A DNA stretch of 64,000 nucleotides from Oscillospiraceae bacterium. Lineage in GTDB: Bacteria; Bacillota; Clostridia; Oscillospirales; Oscillospiraceae. A program made the position numbers and the translations under genes. Location of the stretch: positions 1-64,000 of the forward strand of contig CACYXE010000005.1 in NCBI GenBank assembly GCA_902778275.1, in the 5' to 3' direction. The notes beneath the pieces were generated by a model. It worked only from the letters and a program-made list of their open reading frames with translations, was not told the origin of the DNA and searched no databases. Positions 29,044 through 37,444 of this stretch are shown here, piece after piece; position 1 is the stretch's first letter, and the number at the start of each line of letters is the position of its first letter.

Positions 29044-29982
29044 TCATGTCCGCTTCTTGTTCTTTTCGATCAGAACGGCGATCACGACCAGAGCGCCGGT
29101 GGCAATGTCCATAATGAAGGAGTTGATGCCCAGCAGGTTGCCGCCGTTCTGGATCACGGCCATGATGCAGGCGCCGATCACGGTACCGATAGCGGAACCT
29201 TCCGCGCCGGCAAGGCTGGCGCCGCCGATGACGGACGCGGCGATGGCGGTCATCTCATAGCCTTCGCCTGCGGAGGGCTGACCACTGGTAATGCGGGCCG
29301 TCAGCAGGATGCCGGCAATGGCGGCACAGAAGGCGTTGAACATATAGCAGAAGCAGATGGTGGGGGCCAGCTTGATGCCGCTGAGGCGCGCTGCCTCCAT
29401 GTTGCTGCCGACGGCATAGATGTTGCGGCCCATGCGGGTGAAGCGCAGAATATAGAATCCCAGCAGAATAACCACGACCCAGACGATAAACAGAGACGGC
29501 AGGCCCAGGATCTTAAGTTGGGCAAAGCCGGTAAAAGACTGGGGCAAGCTGGGAATGGTACGACCCTTGGTGATGTACATGGCAAGACCGCGGCCCATCT
29601 CCATGGTGCCCAGGGTCGCGATGAAAGGGGGCAGCTTGCCGTAGTGGATCAACAGGCCGTTGACCAGGCCGATCAGCAGGCAGATCACGATGGTGACGAT
29701 CAAAGAGATCCCCACGGGCCAACCGTTCTGCTTCATCAAAATACCGCAGAGAACGGAACTGATGCCCACCACGGAACCGACAGACAGATCGATGCCGCCG
29801 GTGATGATGACCACGGTCATGCCGATGGCGATCAGGCCGGTGATAGATGTGGTCCTGAGCAGATTGAAAATGTTGGTGGTTTTCAAAAACGACGGCTGGA
29901 AAATGGCCAGAGCCACACAGATGACCACCAGAATCAGAACCAGGGAAATCTTTGAGAGCGTATTTCTATCAAACCTCTTCAT
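29044..29982 (-). CDS. Ribose-type ABC sugar transporter permease
   Basis: A 312-residue permease with eight to ten hydrophobic segments and the RbsC family string GLIAIGMTVVIITGGIDLSVGS followed by the cytoplasmic loop RRFTRMGRNIYAVGSNMEAA. The second half has the matching TSGQPSAGEGYEMTAIAASV segment. GGAGG lies before the ATG. With the ATPase and binding-protein genes upstream it makes a complete carbohydrate uptake ABC transporter (CUT2). Confidence 0.93.
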   Translation of the reverse strand: MKRFDRNTLSKISLVLILVVICVALAIFQPSFLKTTNIFNLLRTTSITGLIAIGMTVVIITGGIDLSVGSVVGISSVLCGILMKQNGWPVGISLIVTIVICLLIGLVNGLLIHYGKLPPFIATLGTMEMGRGLAMYITKGRTIPSLPQSFTGFAQLKILGLPSLFIVWVVVILLGFYILRFTRMGRNIYAVGSNMEAARLSGIKLAPTICFCYMFNAFCAAIAGILLTARITSGQPSAGEGYEMTAIAASVIGGASLAGAEGSAIGTVIGACIMAVIQNGGNLLGINSFIMDIATGALVVIAVLIEKNKKRT

Positions 29983-30000
29983 GGGAGAACCTCCATTGTG

Positions 30001-31524
30001 TTATTCAGATTTAAATCCGGATGCCATCATGAGAGCTTTTTTCTCCAGCTCGTCAGACGGTTTGTTTTTCAATTCATCTTCGCTGATTTCACCCATCAGC
30101 TTGCCCTCGCTGAAAACGACGACACGGTTTGCCAGGCCCAGGACCTCCGGCAAATAGGAGGAGATGATGATGACCGCATCACCCTGGGCGATCAGCTGCT
30201 CGATCAGCTTGTAGATTTCCTTCTTGGCATTCACATCAACGCCGACAGTAGGTTCATCGAAAATCAAAATGTGGCTCTGTTTGCACAGCCATTTGGCGAT
30301 AACCACCTTTTGCTGGTTGCCGCCGCTCAGGTTGCGGACAAGCTGTTCCAGAGAAGGCGTCTTGATCGCAATGGACTCCTTGAATCTCTCCGCGTTCTGC
30401 TTTTCAATCGCTGCGTTCACCTTGCCGGCCTTGGAGATATCCCGATAAGAGGCAAGGTTAATATTATTCTTTACAGACATATGCAGACAAAGCCCCTGCG
30501 CGCGGCGATCCTCCGGCAACAGGCCGATGCCGCATGCGATGGCGTCGCTGGGGTCTTTTATGGTGACTTCTTTGCCGTCCACGAGGACGGAGCCCGAGTC
30601 GAAAGGCTCTGCGCCAAAGATGGTACGTACCGTCTCCGTTCGTCCGGAGCCTACCAGGCCGAAGATGCCCAGGATCTCACCGGTGCGCACGGAAAACGAG
30701 ATATCCTCAAATTGTCCCTGCTTGGTCAGGTTCCTGACTTCCAGCGCCACATCCCCTGTTTTGCCATGCTGGATGTCATACATGTCAGTCATTTCGCGGC
30801 CTACCATCATGGCGACCAGCTCGTCCACTGTGGTGTCCGCGATCATTTTATGGCCTGCGTACTGGCCGTCCTTCAGAACGGTCACTTCATCGCAGACTTC
30901 AAACAGTTCCTCAAGACGGTGAGAGATATAGATAATGGCCAGACCTCTCGCCTTTAATTGCCGGATCATATCAAACAGCATGGCCGTGTCTTTCTCGGTC
31001 AGCTGTGCGGTCGGTTCGTCAAAAATGATGAGCTTGGCGTCTTCACTGATCGCTTTGGCGATCGACACCATCTCCTGCTGCGCCACGGTCAGATCCTTCA
31101 GCCGCTTGCGCACATCTACTTCAATGCCCAGATCTCCCAAGGTCTTGGCCGCGTCCTCATAGACTTTCTTCCAGTTCACAGCCAGGCCGCTGCCCGGCAG
31201 ACGGCCAAGGAAAAAGTTTTCTCCCACGGTCAGGTGCGGCGCCATCTGCACATCCTGATAAATGGCCAGCAGCCCCAATTCCTTGGCCATGATCGGGTTC
31301 TGCATTTTTACTTCCTGCCCCTCGACGAAGATCCTGCCCTCGTACTTGTTGCCGTAAGTGCCCATCAGGGTCTTGATCAAGGTCGACTTGCCTGCGCCGT
31401 TTTCGCCGATCAGTGCATGAACGGAGCCGGCATTCACGCTGAAATCCACATCCGTAAGGGCCTTCACGCCGGGAAAACTCTTGCTGATTTTTTCCAGTCT
31501 GACGACTTCCCTGCTTTCGCTCAT
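30001..31524 (-). CDS. Ribose-type ABC transporter ATPase with two nucleotide-binding domains
   Basis: A 507-residue RbsA-like protein. The first half has a full Walker A (GENGAGKSTLIKTL), the signature region DLTVAQQEMVSIAKA and Walker B (LIIFDEPTAQL). The second half has a degenerate Walker A (GLVGSGRTETVRTIFG), as normal for RbsA proteins, with signature NLSGGNQQKVVIAKWL and ILIFDEPTVGVD. It powers the sugar importer. A long hairpin lies between this gene and the binding-protein gene upstream. Confidence 0.94.
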   Translation of the reverse strand: MSESREVVRLEKISKSFPGVKALTDVDFSVNAGSVHALIGENGAGKSTLIKTLMGTYGNKYEGRIFVEGQEVKMQNPIMAKELGLLAIYQDVQMAPHLTVGENFFLGRLPGSGLAVNWKKVYEDAAKTLGDLGIEVDVRKRLKDLTVAQQEMVSIAKAISEDAKLIIFDEPTAQLTEKDTAMLFDMIRQLKARGLAIIYISHRLEELFEVCDEVTVLKDGQYAGHKMIADTTVDELVAMMVGREMTDMYDIQHGKTGDVALEVRNLTKQGQFEDISFSVRTGEILGIFGLVGSGRTETVRTIFGAEPFDSGSVLVDGKEVTIKDPSDAIACGIGLLPEDRRAQGLCLHMSVKNNINLASYRDISKAGKVNAAIEKQNAERFKESIAIKTPSLEQLVRNLSGGNQQKVVIAKWLCKQSHILIFDEPTVGVDVNAKKEIYKLIEQLIAQGDAVIIISSYLPEVLGLANRVVVFSEGKLMGEISEDELKNKPSDELEKKALMMASGFKSE

Positions 31525-31545
31525 AAAAAAGCCTCCCTAAAATCT

Positions 31546-31576
31546 GGCCCCGGTTACGGCATCCGCAACCGAGGCC
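31546..31576 (-). other. Intercistronic hairpin between binding-protein and ATPase genes
   Basis: A 10-bp stem with one mismatch (31546-31555 with 31567-31576) and a further inner CGG/CCG pairing lies 51 bp after the binding-protein stop. Such hairpins often protect the abundant binding-protein mRNA and reduce downstream transcription. That is inference from position. Confidence 0.55.
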
Positions 31577-31627
31577 AAAACAATCTATCCTAACTTAAGC
31601 GCGCCGAATAACAGATTGCTGTTATGC

Positions 31628-32689
31628 TTAACCGATAACGGCCTGGACCTCTTCGCTGTCGATATTGTCGAGGGTAACGAGGGTGACCCAGGTGTTGTAG
31701 AACTTGTTGGCAGCGTCGGCACCATCGATGTCGGCCAGAGTGCCGCCGCGGGCCAGAGTAGCCGCAAAGTTGACGCCCTTATAGCCCCACTGATACAGGT
31801 CCTGAACCAGGATCGCGGACAGGGAGCCGTCGCGGATGCCGGCGATCTCTTCGTCATTGCCGTCATAGGCAACGCCGATGATCTTGCCCTGCATCTCATT
31901 CTCGGCCAGAGCCAGCGCCACGCCGGAGCCGGTGGTGTTGTTGTCGCCGTAGACACCGATCAGGTCGGGATTGGCGTTGATGTAGTCATTGACCAGGTCC
32001 ATGGACTTCTGCATGTCGTTGTCCACATACTGACCGGAGATGACCTTGATGTTGGGAGCAAGCTCAGCCAGCTTGTCGATGAAGCCGTCATCGCGGTTGT
32101 AAACGGTCTCGACAGGAACAGCGGAGACGACGCCAACTGTGCCCTTGGGCTCGATGCCGGCCTCGCCCAGATACTTCATGAACTGCTCGGCCATCAGCTC
32201 GCCACCGGCGTAGTTGTCGTTGGCCATGAACAGATCATAGGAATCGGTGTTGACAGAGACGTCAACGGCGATGATCTTGATGCCCTTGGCAGCGGCTTCG
32301 TCCAGAGCGGCAACAACAGCGTCGCTGTCATTGGGGGTGATGACGATAGCATCGGGCTCGGAAGTAATGATGTTCTCCAGGATAGCGACCTGACCTTCAA
32401 TGTCGGACTCAGTGGCAGCACCATAGCAGGTGACCTTGATGGCGCCATTGCTGTCAGCGCCAGCCTGTTCGGCGCCGCTGACCATCGTCTGCCAGGACTG
32501 AGAGTCGAAGGACTTGACCAGGACGGCCACATCGACCACGTCGTCGGCAGCGGGCTCGGCAGCGGGCTCAGCAGCGGGCTCGGCGGCGGGGGCTTCGGTA
32601 GCAGCGGGGGCGGCAGGTGCGCTGGAGCCGCAGGCGGCCAGAGCGAATACCATACACAGTGCAAGAATCAGTGCCAGAAACTTTTTCAC
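31628..32689 (-). CDS. Sugar-binding lipoprotein of ABC transporter (RbsB type)
   Basis: A 353-residue precursor with a lipoprotein signal (MKKFLALILALCMVFALAAC, lipid-bearing Cys at residue 20) and an Ala/Pro/Glu-rich flexible tether (residues 22-48, four near-repeats of AAEP). The mature part is a type I periplasmic-binding fold (VDVAVLVKSFDSQSWQTMVS, then DAIVITPNDSDAVVAAL and IGVYGDNNTTGSG). GGAGGT precedes the ATG. It is the first gene of the leftward sugar operon and defines its substrate at the cell surface. Confidence 0.94.
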   Translation of the reverse strand: MKKFLALILALCMVFALAACGSSAPAAPAATEAPAAEPAAEPAAEPAADDVVDVAVLVKSFDSQSWQTMVSGAEQAGADSNGAIKVTCYGAATESDIEGQVAILENIITSEPDAIVITPNDSDAVVAALDEAAAKGIKIIAVDVSVNTDSYDLFMANDNYAGGELMAEQFMKYLGEAGIEPKGTVGVVSAVPVETVYNRDDGFIDKLAELAPNIKVISGQYVDNDMQKSMDLVNDYINANPDLIGVYGDNNTTGSGVALALAENEMQGKIIGVAYDGNDEEIAGIRDGSLSAILVQDLYQWGYKGVNFAATLARGGTLADIDGADAANKFYNTWVTLVTLDNIDSEEVQAVIG

Positions 32690-33275
32690 TTCATGTTACC
32701 TCCATTAAATTTATTTTGTGTCTTGCGACACATGAAGCTTTTGTCCGCTTCTCCGGGAATCGCGGCGGGCGTTTAACAATTTAGTAATAATTTAGTAGCT
32801 TGGCTCCCGCAAACTCGATTTCGGCGAAGCTTCTGCTTGTGAGTATAAATACTTTTCGCAATTCCGTCAAGTCGGCAAAGGCTTTAATAGCGAAAAAAAA
32901 TGCTTTTTTGGCGTGTTGAACAAAAACGAAACTGAATTTCGTTATATTTGCCGATTATATTTAGTTTGAATTTAGTCGCACTTAGTAATTTAATTGTTGA
33001 TTTATTCAAGGCTCAGGTGTATGATAATAACAAATAAAGTGTCGTATGGCGCTCATGCAGCCATGGGATGCCCCGCTCGGGCAGCAGCAGGTGAAAACGC
33101 AGCCGCCGGAAGGCGGATCTCCTGTGCCTGCCGAGGCCGGCAGTGCATCGTGTTTGCAAACGCCGGGACGAAAACAGAGAGGGTGAGCGACCAAAGCCCG
33201 CCAAGGCCAGGATAGTTGCCGGCGGCATCAGCAGCAATTCCAATTTTATAATTTTTATATAAGGAGAAATGCGAT
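32690..33275. promoter_or_regulatory. AT-rich divergent control region of the two sugar operons
   Basis: This 586-bp gap holds no gene. It contains two dyads suitable for a LacI-type dimer: TGTGTC-TTGC-GACACA (32717-32732, 28 bp before the binding-protein start) and AACGAAA-CTGAA-TTTCGTT (32925-32943). Several ATTTAGT repeats lie between about 32779 and 32990. The right operon has a good promoter (listed separately) followed by a leader of about 240 bases with small GC hairpins such as CCGCC-GGAA-GGCGG (about 33103-33116). Confidence 0.5.
32997..33025 (+). promoter_or_regulatory. Promoter of the E1/transketolase operon
   Basis: TTGATT and TATGAT are separated by exactly 17 bases (32997-33002 and 33020-33025). 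This is the best sigma-A-like match before the E1 alpha gene and would give a leader of roughly 240 nucleotides. Confidence 0.5.
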
Positions 33276-34244
33276 ATGGAAAATGTGCAGCTTTTAGAGG
33301 CGTACAAAAGAATGGTCCTGATCAGAAAGTTTGAGCTGAAAGCCAAAAAGCTGTTCGAGGCCAACAAGCTGCCCGGCTTTCTGCACCTGTATGTGGGGGA
33401 AGAAGCCGTTGCCGTCGGCGTCTGCTCGGCGCTGAGGGTCACGGACCAGATCACCAGTACCCACCGGGGGCATGGACATCTGATTGCCAAGGGCGGTGAT
33501 GTGAAGAAAATGATGGCGGAACTGTTCGGAAAGGCCACCGGCTACTGCAAAGGTCAAGGCGGCTCCATACATATTTCCGACTATAACACCGGCATTCTGG
33601 GCGCAAACGGCATTGTAGGCGCCGGACTGCCCATCGCTACAGGCGCGGCCTTTGCCTTCAAATACAAAAACGAAGACAAGGTGGCGGTCTGTTTCTTTGG
33701 TGACGGGGCGTCCAACCGGGGCACCTTCCATGAATCCCTGAACATGGCCGCGGCCTTCAAGCTCCCTGTGGTGTTTGTCTGTGAAAACAACCTGTATGGC
33801 ATTTCTGTGGACGCCCGTTATGTGGCTGCCGGCGTTGTCAACGGCAAGAACATCGCGGACCGTGCAGTGGGTTACGATATTCCCGGCGTAGTGGTAGACG
33901 GCAACGATGTGAACGCGGTCTATGAAGCCGCCTGCGTCGCGGTGGCGCGCGCCCGTGCCGGCGAGGGGCCGACCCTGATCGAGTGCAAAACCTGGAGGCA
34001 GCTGGGTCATTATGTGGGCGATCCGGATAACTACCGGACCGACGAGGAAAAGGCCGCCTGGCTCCAGCGCGACCCCATCAAAGCTGTGGGCACGCAGCTG
34101 CTGGAGAAGGGTGTATGCAGCCAGGAAGATCTGGACAAGATCGCCGCGGATACCGATGCGCTGATTGAAGACGCTGTTGCAGAAGCCGAAGCCGCTCCCT
34201 ACCCCGATGCTTCCGCGCTCCTGACGGACATTTACGCAGAATAA
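33276..34244 (+). CDS. TPP-dependent dehydrogenase E1 alpha subunit (acetoin/pyruvate type)
   Basis: A 322-residue E1 alpha chain with the substrate-loop HRGHGHLIAKGGD, GKATGYCKGQGGSIHI and the thiamine-diphosphate motif GDGASNRGTFHESLNM ending VCENN. The length and the GYCKGQGGSMH-like segment are closest to AcoA-type acetoin dehydrogenase E1 and to short bacterial pyruvate dehydrogenase E1. It decarboxylates or cleaves its substrate and passes the acyl unit to lipoate. It begins the rightward operon. Confidence 0.92.
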   Translation: MENVQLLEAYKRMVLIRKFELKAKKLFEANKLPGFLHLYVGEEAVAVGVCSALRVTDQITSTHRGHGHLIAKGGDVKKMMAELFGKATGYCKGQGGSIHISDYNTGILGANGIVGAGLPIATGAAFAFKYKNEDKVAVCFFGDGASNRGTFHESLNMAAAFKLPVVFVCENNLYGISVDARYVAAGVVNGKNIADRAVGYDIPGVVVDGNDVNAVYEAACVAVARARAGEGPTLIECKTWRQLGHYVGDPDNYRTDEEKAAWLQRDPIKAVGTQLLEKGVCSQEDLDKIAADTDALIEDAVAEAEAAPYPDASALLTDIYAE

Positions 34245-34258
34245 GGAGGTTGCTTGCA

Positions 34259-35251
34259 ATGAGTAAAATCACATTTGGCAGGGCGATACACGATGCGCTC
34301 CAGTTTGAAATGAATCGCTGCCCCGAGGTATATCTGGCCGGTGAAGATGTGGGGTTCCGCGGAGGCGACTTCGGCGAGGATATGGGCCTGTGGGCCGAGT
34401 TTGACGGCAAGCACGGTGCGGAAAGCAGACGCGTTGTCGATACGGCTATCAGTGAGACTGCCATCATCGGCCATGCGGTAGGCGCCGCAGCCTGCGGTCT
34501 GCGTCCGGTGGTTGAGATCATGCACATGGACTTTATGGGCGTAGCGATGGATGAGATCCTCAACCAGGCTGGTAAAATGCGCTACATGAACGGCGGTAAG
34601 CTGCAGGTCCCCATGGTGATCAAGACCACTGCCGGCGGCGGCGTAGGCGCCGCAGCACAGCATTCCCAGACCCTGGAAGCCTTCGTGGCTCATACGCCGG
34701 GCGTCAAGGTGGTCATGCCCTCCAATCCGGCGGATGCCAAGGGCTTGTTGATCTCTGCCATTCGGGATAACAACCCGGTGGTATTCATCTCGCATAAGCT
34801 GCTCATGGCCGGAAAGGGTGAAGTGCCTGACGGTGAATATGTAGTACCCATCGGCAAAGCCAATGTGTGCCGCGAGGGCAAGGATGTGACCATCATCTCT
34901 TGGTCCAAGATGGTTAAGGATGCCATGCAGGCCGCCGAGGAATTGGAGGACGAGGGAATCGATGCCGAAGTCATTGACCTGAGGACCATTAAGCCCCTGG
35001 ACGAAATGACCGTGCTCGATTCTGTTCGGAAGACCGGGCGGCTGGTCATCGTACACGAGGCGACCCGCGTCTGCGGCTTCGGCGCGGAAGTGGCGGCGGT
35101 CGTGGCAGAGAAGGCTTTTGATGCCCTGAAGGCGCCCATCCAGCGGGTGACCGCGCCGGATTGCCCCTCCCCCTTTACCCCGGCACTGGAAGTCGAGTAT
35201 CTGCCCAACGCGGCGAAGGTCGTGGCGGCGGTCAAAAAAATCATGAAATGA
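34259..35251 (+). CDS. TPP-dependent dehydrogenase E1 beta subunit
   Basis: A 330-residue E1 beta chain: MSKITFGRAIHDAL, GEDVGFRGGDFG, the catalytic-glutamate segment VDTAISETAIIGHAVGAA, and the C-terminal VHEATRVCGFGAEVAAVV. AAGGAGGT overlaps the E1 alpha stop and lies eight bases before ATG 34259. It pairs with the preceding alpha subunit to form the alpha2-beta2 E1 that feeds the lipoyl carriers encoded nearby. Confidence 0.93.
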   Translation: MSKITFGRAIHDALQFEMNRCPEVYLAGEDVGFRGGDFGEDMGLWAEFDGKHGAESRRVVDTAISETAIIGHAVGAAACGLRPVVEIMHMDFMGVAMDEILNQAGKMRYMNGGKLQVPMVIKTTAGGGVGAAAQHSQTLEAFVAHTPGVKVVMPSNPADAKGLLISAIRDNNPVVFISHKLLMAGKGEVPDGEYVVPIGKANVCREGKDVTIISWSKMVKDAMQAAEELEDEGIDAEVIDLRTIKPLDEMTVLDSVRKTGRLVIVHEATRVCGFGAEVAAVVAEKAFDALKAPIQRVTAPDCPSPFTPALEVEYLPNAAKVVAAVKKIMK

Positions 35252-35275
35252 TTCGATAGGAAGGAGAATAGCAGC

Positions 35276-35521
35276 GTGTTTAGAGTTCGCGTTCAGATGC
35301 CCAAGATGGGCATGACCATGACGGAGGGTACGCTCGCCGCCTGGACAAAGAAGGACGGAGATTTGGTCAATGAGGGCGACGTGATTGCCAGTATCGAAAC
35401 CGATAAGATCACCAACAACCTGGAAGCACCCGCCACAGGCATTCTCCGCATTTCCGTGGAAGAGGGCACGGAAGTTCCCGTAGCCGGCAAGCTGGGCTAT
35501 ATTGAAGTTGAGGATGAATGA
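35276..35521 (+). CDS. Stand-alone lipoyl-domain carrier protein
   Basis: An 81-residue protein that consists only of a biotinyl/lipoyl domain. It starts at GTG 35276 with a good AAGGAG. The attachment lysine is in SIETDKITNNLEAPATG, a normal lipoyl hairpin. It lies directly after E1 beta, where AcoABC-type operons have E2. Free lipoyl-domain proteins may act as mobile carriers between E1 and other partners. Here the full E2 and E3, each with its own lipoyl domain, are encoded in the divergent operon. Confidence 0.9.
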   Translation: MFRVRVQMPKMGMTMTEGTLAAWTKKDGDLVNEGDVIASIETDKITNNLEAPATGILRISVEEGTEVPVAGKLGYIEVEDE

Positions 35522-35614
35522 GCATTTCACCCTGCATCGGCTGATATGCCCTGTCAATGCGAGGCAACAACGGGGCAATTTGCAATAATAATAAGAGTAA
35601 CGGAGGCACCATTC

Positions 35615-36463
35615 ATGGAACAAAGCAGAGTCAAAGAATTGGAAACGATAGCGTATAAGGCCCGTGTTCTGGGTCTGGACGCTATCAACAAGGCAGCATC
35701 CGGCCACGTAGGCGGCGCTTTCTCCGTAGTGGATATTCTGACCGTGCTGTATTTCAACACGCTTCGGAATATTGATGTGAATAATCCCAAGAACCCCGCG
35801 AGAGACCGATTTGTACTCTCTAAGGGCCACTGCACGGCAGCGCTTTACCCCATCCTTGCACTGCGCGGCTTTTTCCCTGTGGAAGATCTGGCCACCTTCC
35901 GTCAGATCGACAGTTACCTGTCCGGCCATGCGGAAATGAATCATGTCCCAGGCGTGGATATGTCCGCCGGGTCTTTAGGACAGGGCCTGTCCAACGCGGT
36001 CGGTATGGCGCTGGCTGGTAAGATTGATCGGGCCAAATATCGTGTCTACGCAATCATGGGCGACGGCGAGATCCAAGAGGGCCAGATTTGGGAGGCCGCC
36101 ATGTGCGCCGGCAAGTATAAGCTGGATAACCTGGTCGGCATCGTGGACTACAATCGTCTGCAGATCGACGGCACCACCGCCGAAGTCATGCCGCTGGAGC
36201 CGTTGGCCGACAGATGGGAGTCCTTTGGCTGGCATGTGATCGAGATCGACGGCCATAATTATGAGCGCATCGCCGAAGCCTTCCAGGCTGCGGAAAACTA
36301 CAAAGGCAAACCTACCATGATCATCGCCAACACCGTGAAGGGCAAAGGCGTTTCCTTCATGGAGAACAACGTGGAATGGCACGGTCACCCGCCCATGGGC
36401 GATGATTACGTCAATGCTCGCGCTGAGCTTGTGGCACATCTGAATGAACTGGAGGGAAAGTAA
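35615..36463 (+). CDS. Transketolase N-terminal (TPP-binding) subunit (second pair)
   Basis: A 282-residue transketolase N-terminal subunit: ASGHVGGAFSVVDILTVLYF, DRFVLSKGHCTAALY, MSAGSLGQGLSNAVGMAL, and MGDGEIQEGQIWEAAM with YNRLQIDGT. ATG 35615 follows GGAGGCACC. It is clearly homologous to but distinct from the first pair in the divergent operon. The motifs around the substrate site (HAEMNHVPGVDMSAG against HPTVKVPGIEICSG) differ, which argues for a different donor or acceptor. Confidence 0.92.
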   Translation: MEQSRVKELETIAYKARVLGLDAINKAASGHVGGAFSVVDILTVLYFNTLRNIDVNNPKNPARDRFVLSKGHCTAALYPILALRGFFPVEDLATFRQIDSYLSGHAEMNHVPGVDMSAGSLGQGLSNAVGMALAGKIDRAKYRVYAIMGDGEIQEGQIWEAAMCAGKYKLDNLVGIVDYNRLQIDGTTAEVMPLEPLADRWESFGWHVIEIDGHNYERIAEAFQAAENYKGKPTMIIANTVKGKGVSFMENNVEWHGHPPMGDDYVNARAELVAHLNELEGK

Positions 36464-36465
36464 TA

Positions 36466-37410
36466 ATGGCTAATTTCGCTGATGCAAACAGAGCTTACGG
36501 CAAAGCTCTCGCCGAAATGGGCGAGGTCTATGAGAATATCGTGGTGATCGACGCAGACCTGCAGGCCTGCAGCAAGACCCAGCCATTTTCCGACAAGTTC
36601 CCCGAGAGACACATCAATGTGGGAATTCAGGAGTGCAATATGGTGGGCGTCGCCGCCGGTATGGCTGCCGCTGGCAAGATCCCTTTTGTCAATTCCTTTG
36701 GAATGTTTACCGCCGGCCGTGCCTATGATCAGATCCGCAACGCCTGTGCCTACCCCAATCTGAATGTGAAGATCGCCGGTATCTATTCCGGCTTCTCCAA
36801 CGGCGAAGACGGCCCCACACACCAGTGCATCGAAGAGTTGAGCGTCATGCGCGCAGTGCCCAACATGGTGGTAATGTGCCCCTGTGACGCCAACGAGGCC
36901 GCCGCCATGACGAAAGCCATGGTGGAGCACAACGGGCCCTGCTTCATGCGTATGGGTCGCGGCGAGGTGGAAACGGTCACCGATTTTGATGGATACAAAT
37001 TTGAGATCGGCAAAGGTGTTATGATGAAAGATGGCAAGGACGTCACCATCATCGCCATTGGCAATATGGTTGCCGTAGCACTCAAGGCCGCAGAGCTTGT
37101 GAAGGCCAAGGGCATCGACGCCCGTGTCATCGACATGCACACGGTCAAGCCCATCGACAGAGAGCTGATCCTCAAATGTGCTAGAGAGACCGGAGTGCTC
37201 GTTACCAGTGAAGAGCACAATGTGCTCGGCGGTCTGGGCGGCGCGGTCAGTGAAGTGATCTGCTCTGAGTACCCGATCCCAGTGCTTCGCCACGGCGTGA
37301 ACGATTGCTTCGGTCATTCCGGCAAGCATCAGGACGTTCTGGATCACTACGGCCTGAACGAGACTACTTTGGCGGATGTGGTCCTCAAGGCGGTTGCCCT
37401 GAAGAAGTGA
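36466..37410 (+). CDS. Transketolase C-terminal subunit (second pair)
   Basis: A 314-residue partner of the preceding subunit, with the catalytic glutamate in INVGIQECNMVGVAAGMAAA, the IYSGFSNGEDGPTHQCIEEL loop, and EEHNVLGGLGGAVSEV near the end. The start lies two bases after the upstream stop codon, so both chains are made together. In the first pair the same loops read IGVSGGISYGALGESHYSVQ, so the two enzymes have different active-site mouths. Confidence 0.92.
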   Translation: MANFADANRAYGKALAEMGEVYENIVVIDADLQACSKTQPFSDKFPERHINVGIQECNMVGVAAGMAAAGKIPFVNSFGMFTAGRAYDQIRNACAYPNLNVKIAGIYSGFSNGEDGPTHQCIEELSVMRAVPNMVVMCPCDANEAAAMTKAMVEHNGPCFMRMGRGEVETVTDFDGYKFEIGKGVMMKDGKDVTIIAIGNMVAVALKAAELVKAKGIDARVIDMHTVKPIDRELILKCARETGVLVTSEEHNVLGGLGGAVSEVICSEYPIPVLRHGVNDCFGHSGKHQDVLDHYGLNETTLADVVLKAVALKK

Positions 37411-37444
37411 TTTGCAGAGTTCCTGCAGACGGCAAGTGCAGCCC

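Noticed and set aside
33033..33275. A riboswitch in the E1 operon leader
   Set aside because: Small hairpins are present but I could not match thiamine, cobalamin, glycine or other known consensus cores. It is kept only as an unexplained leader.
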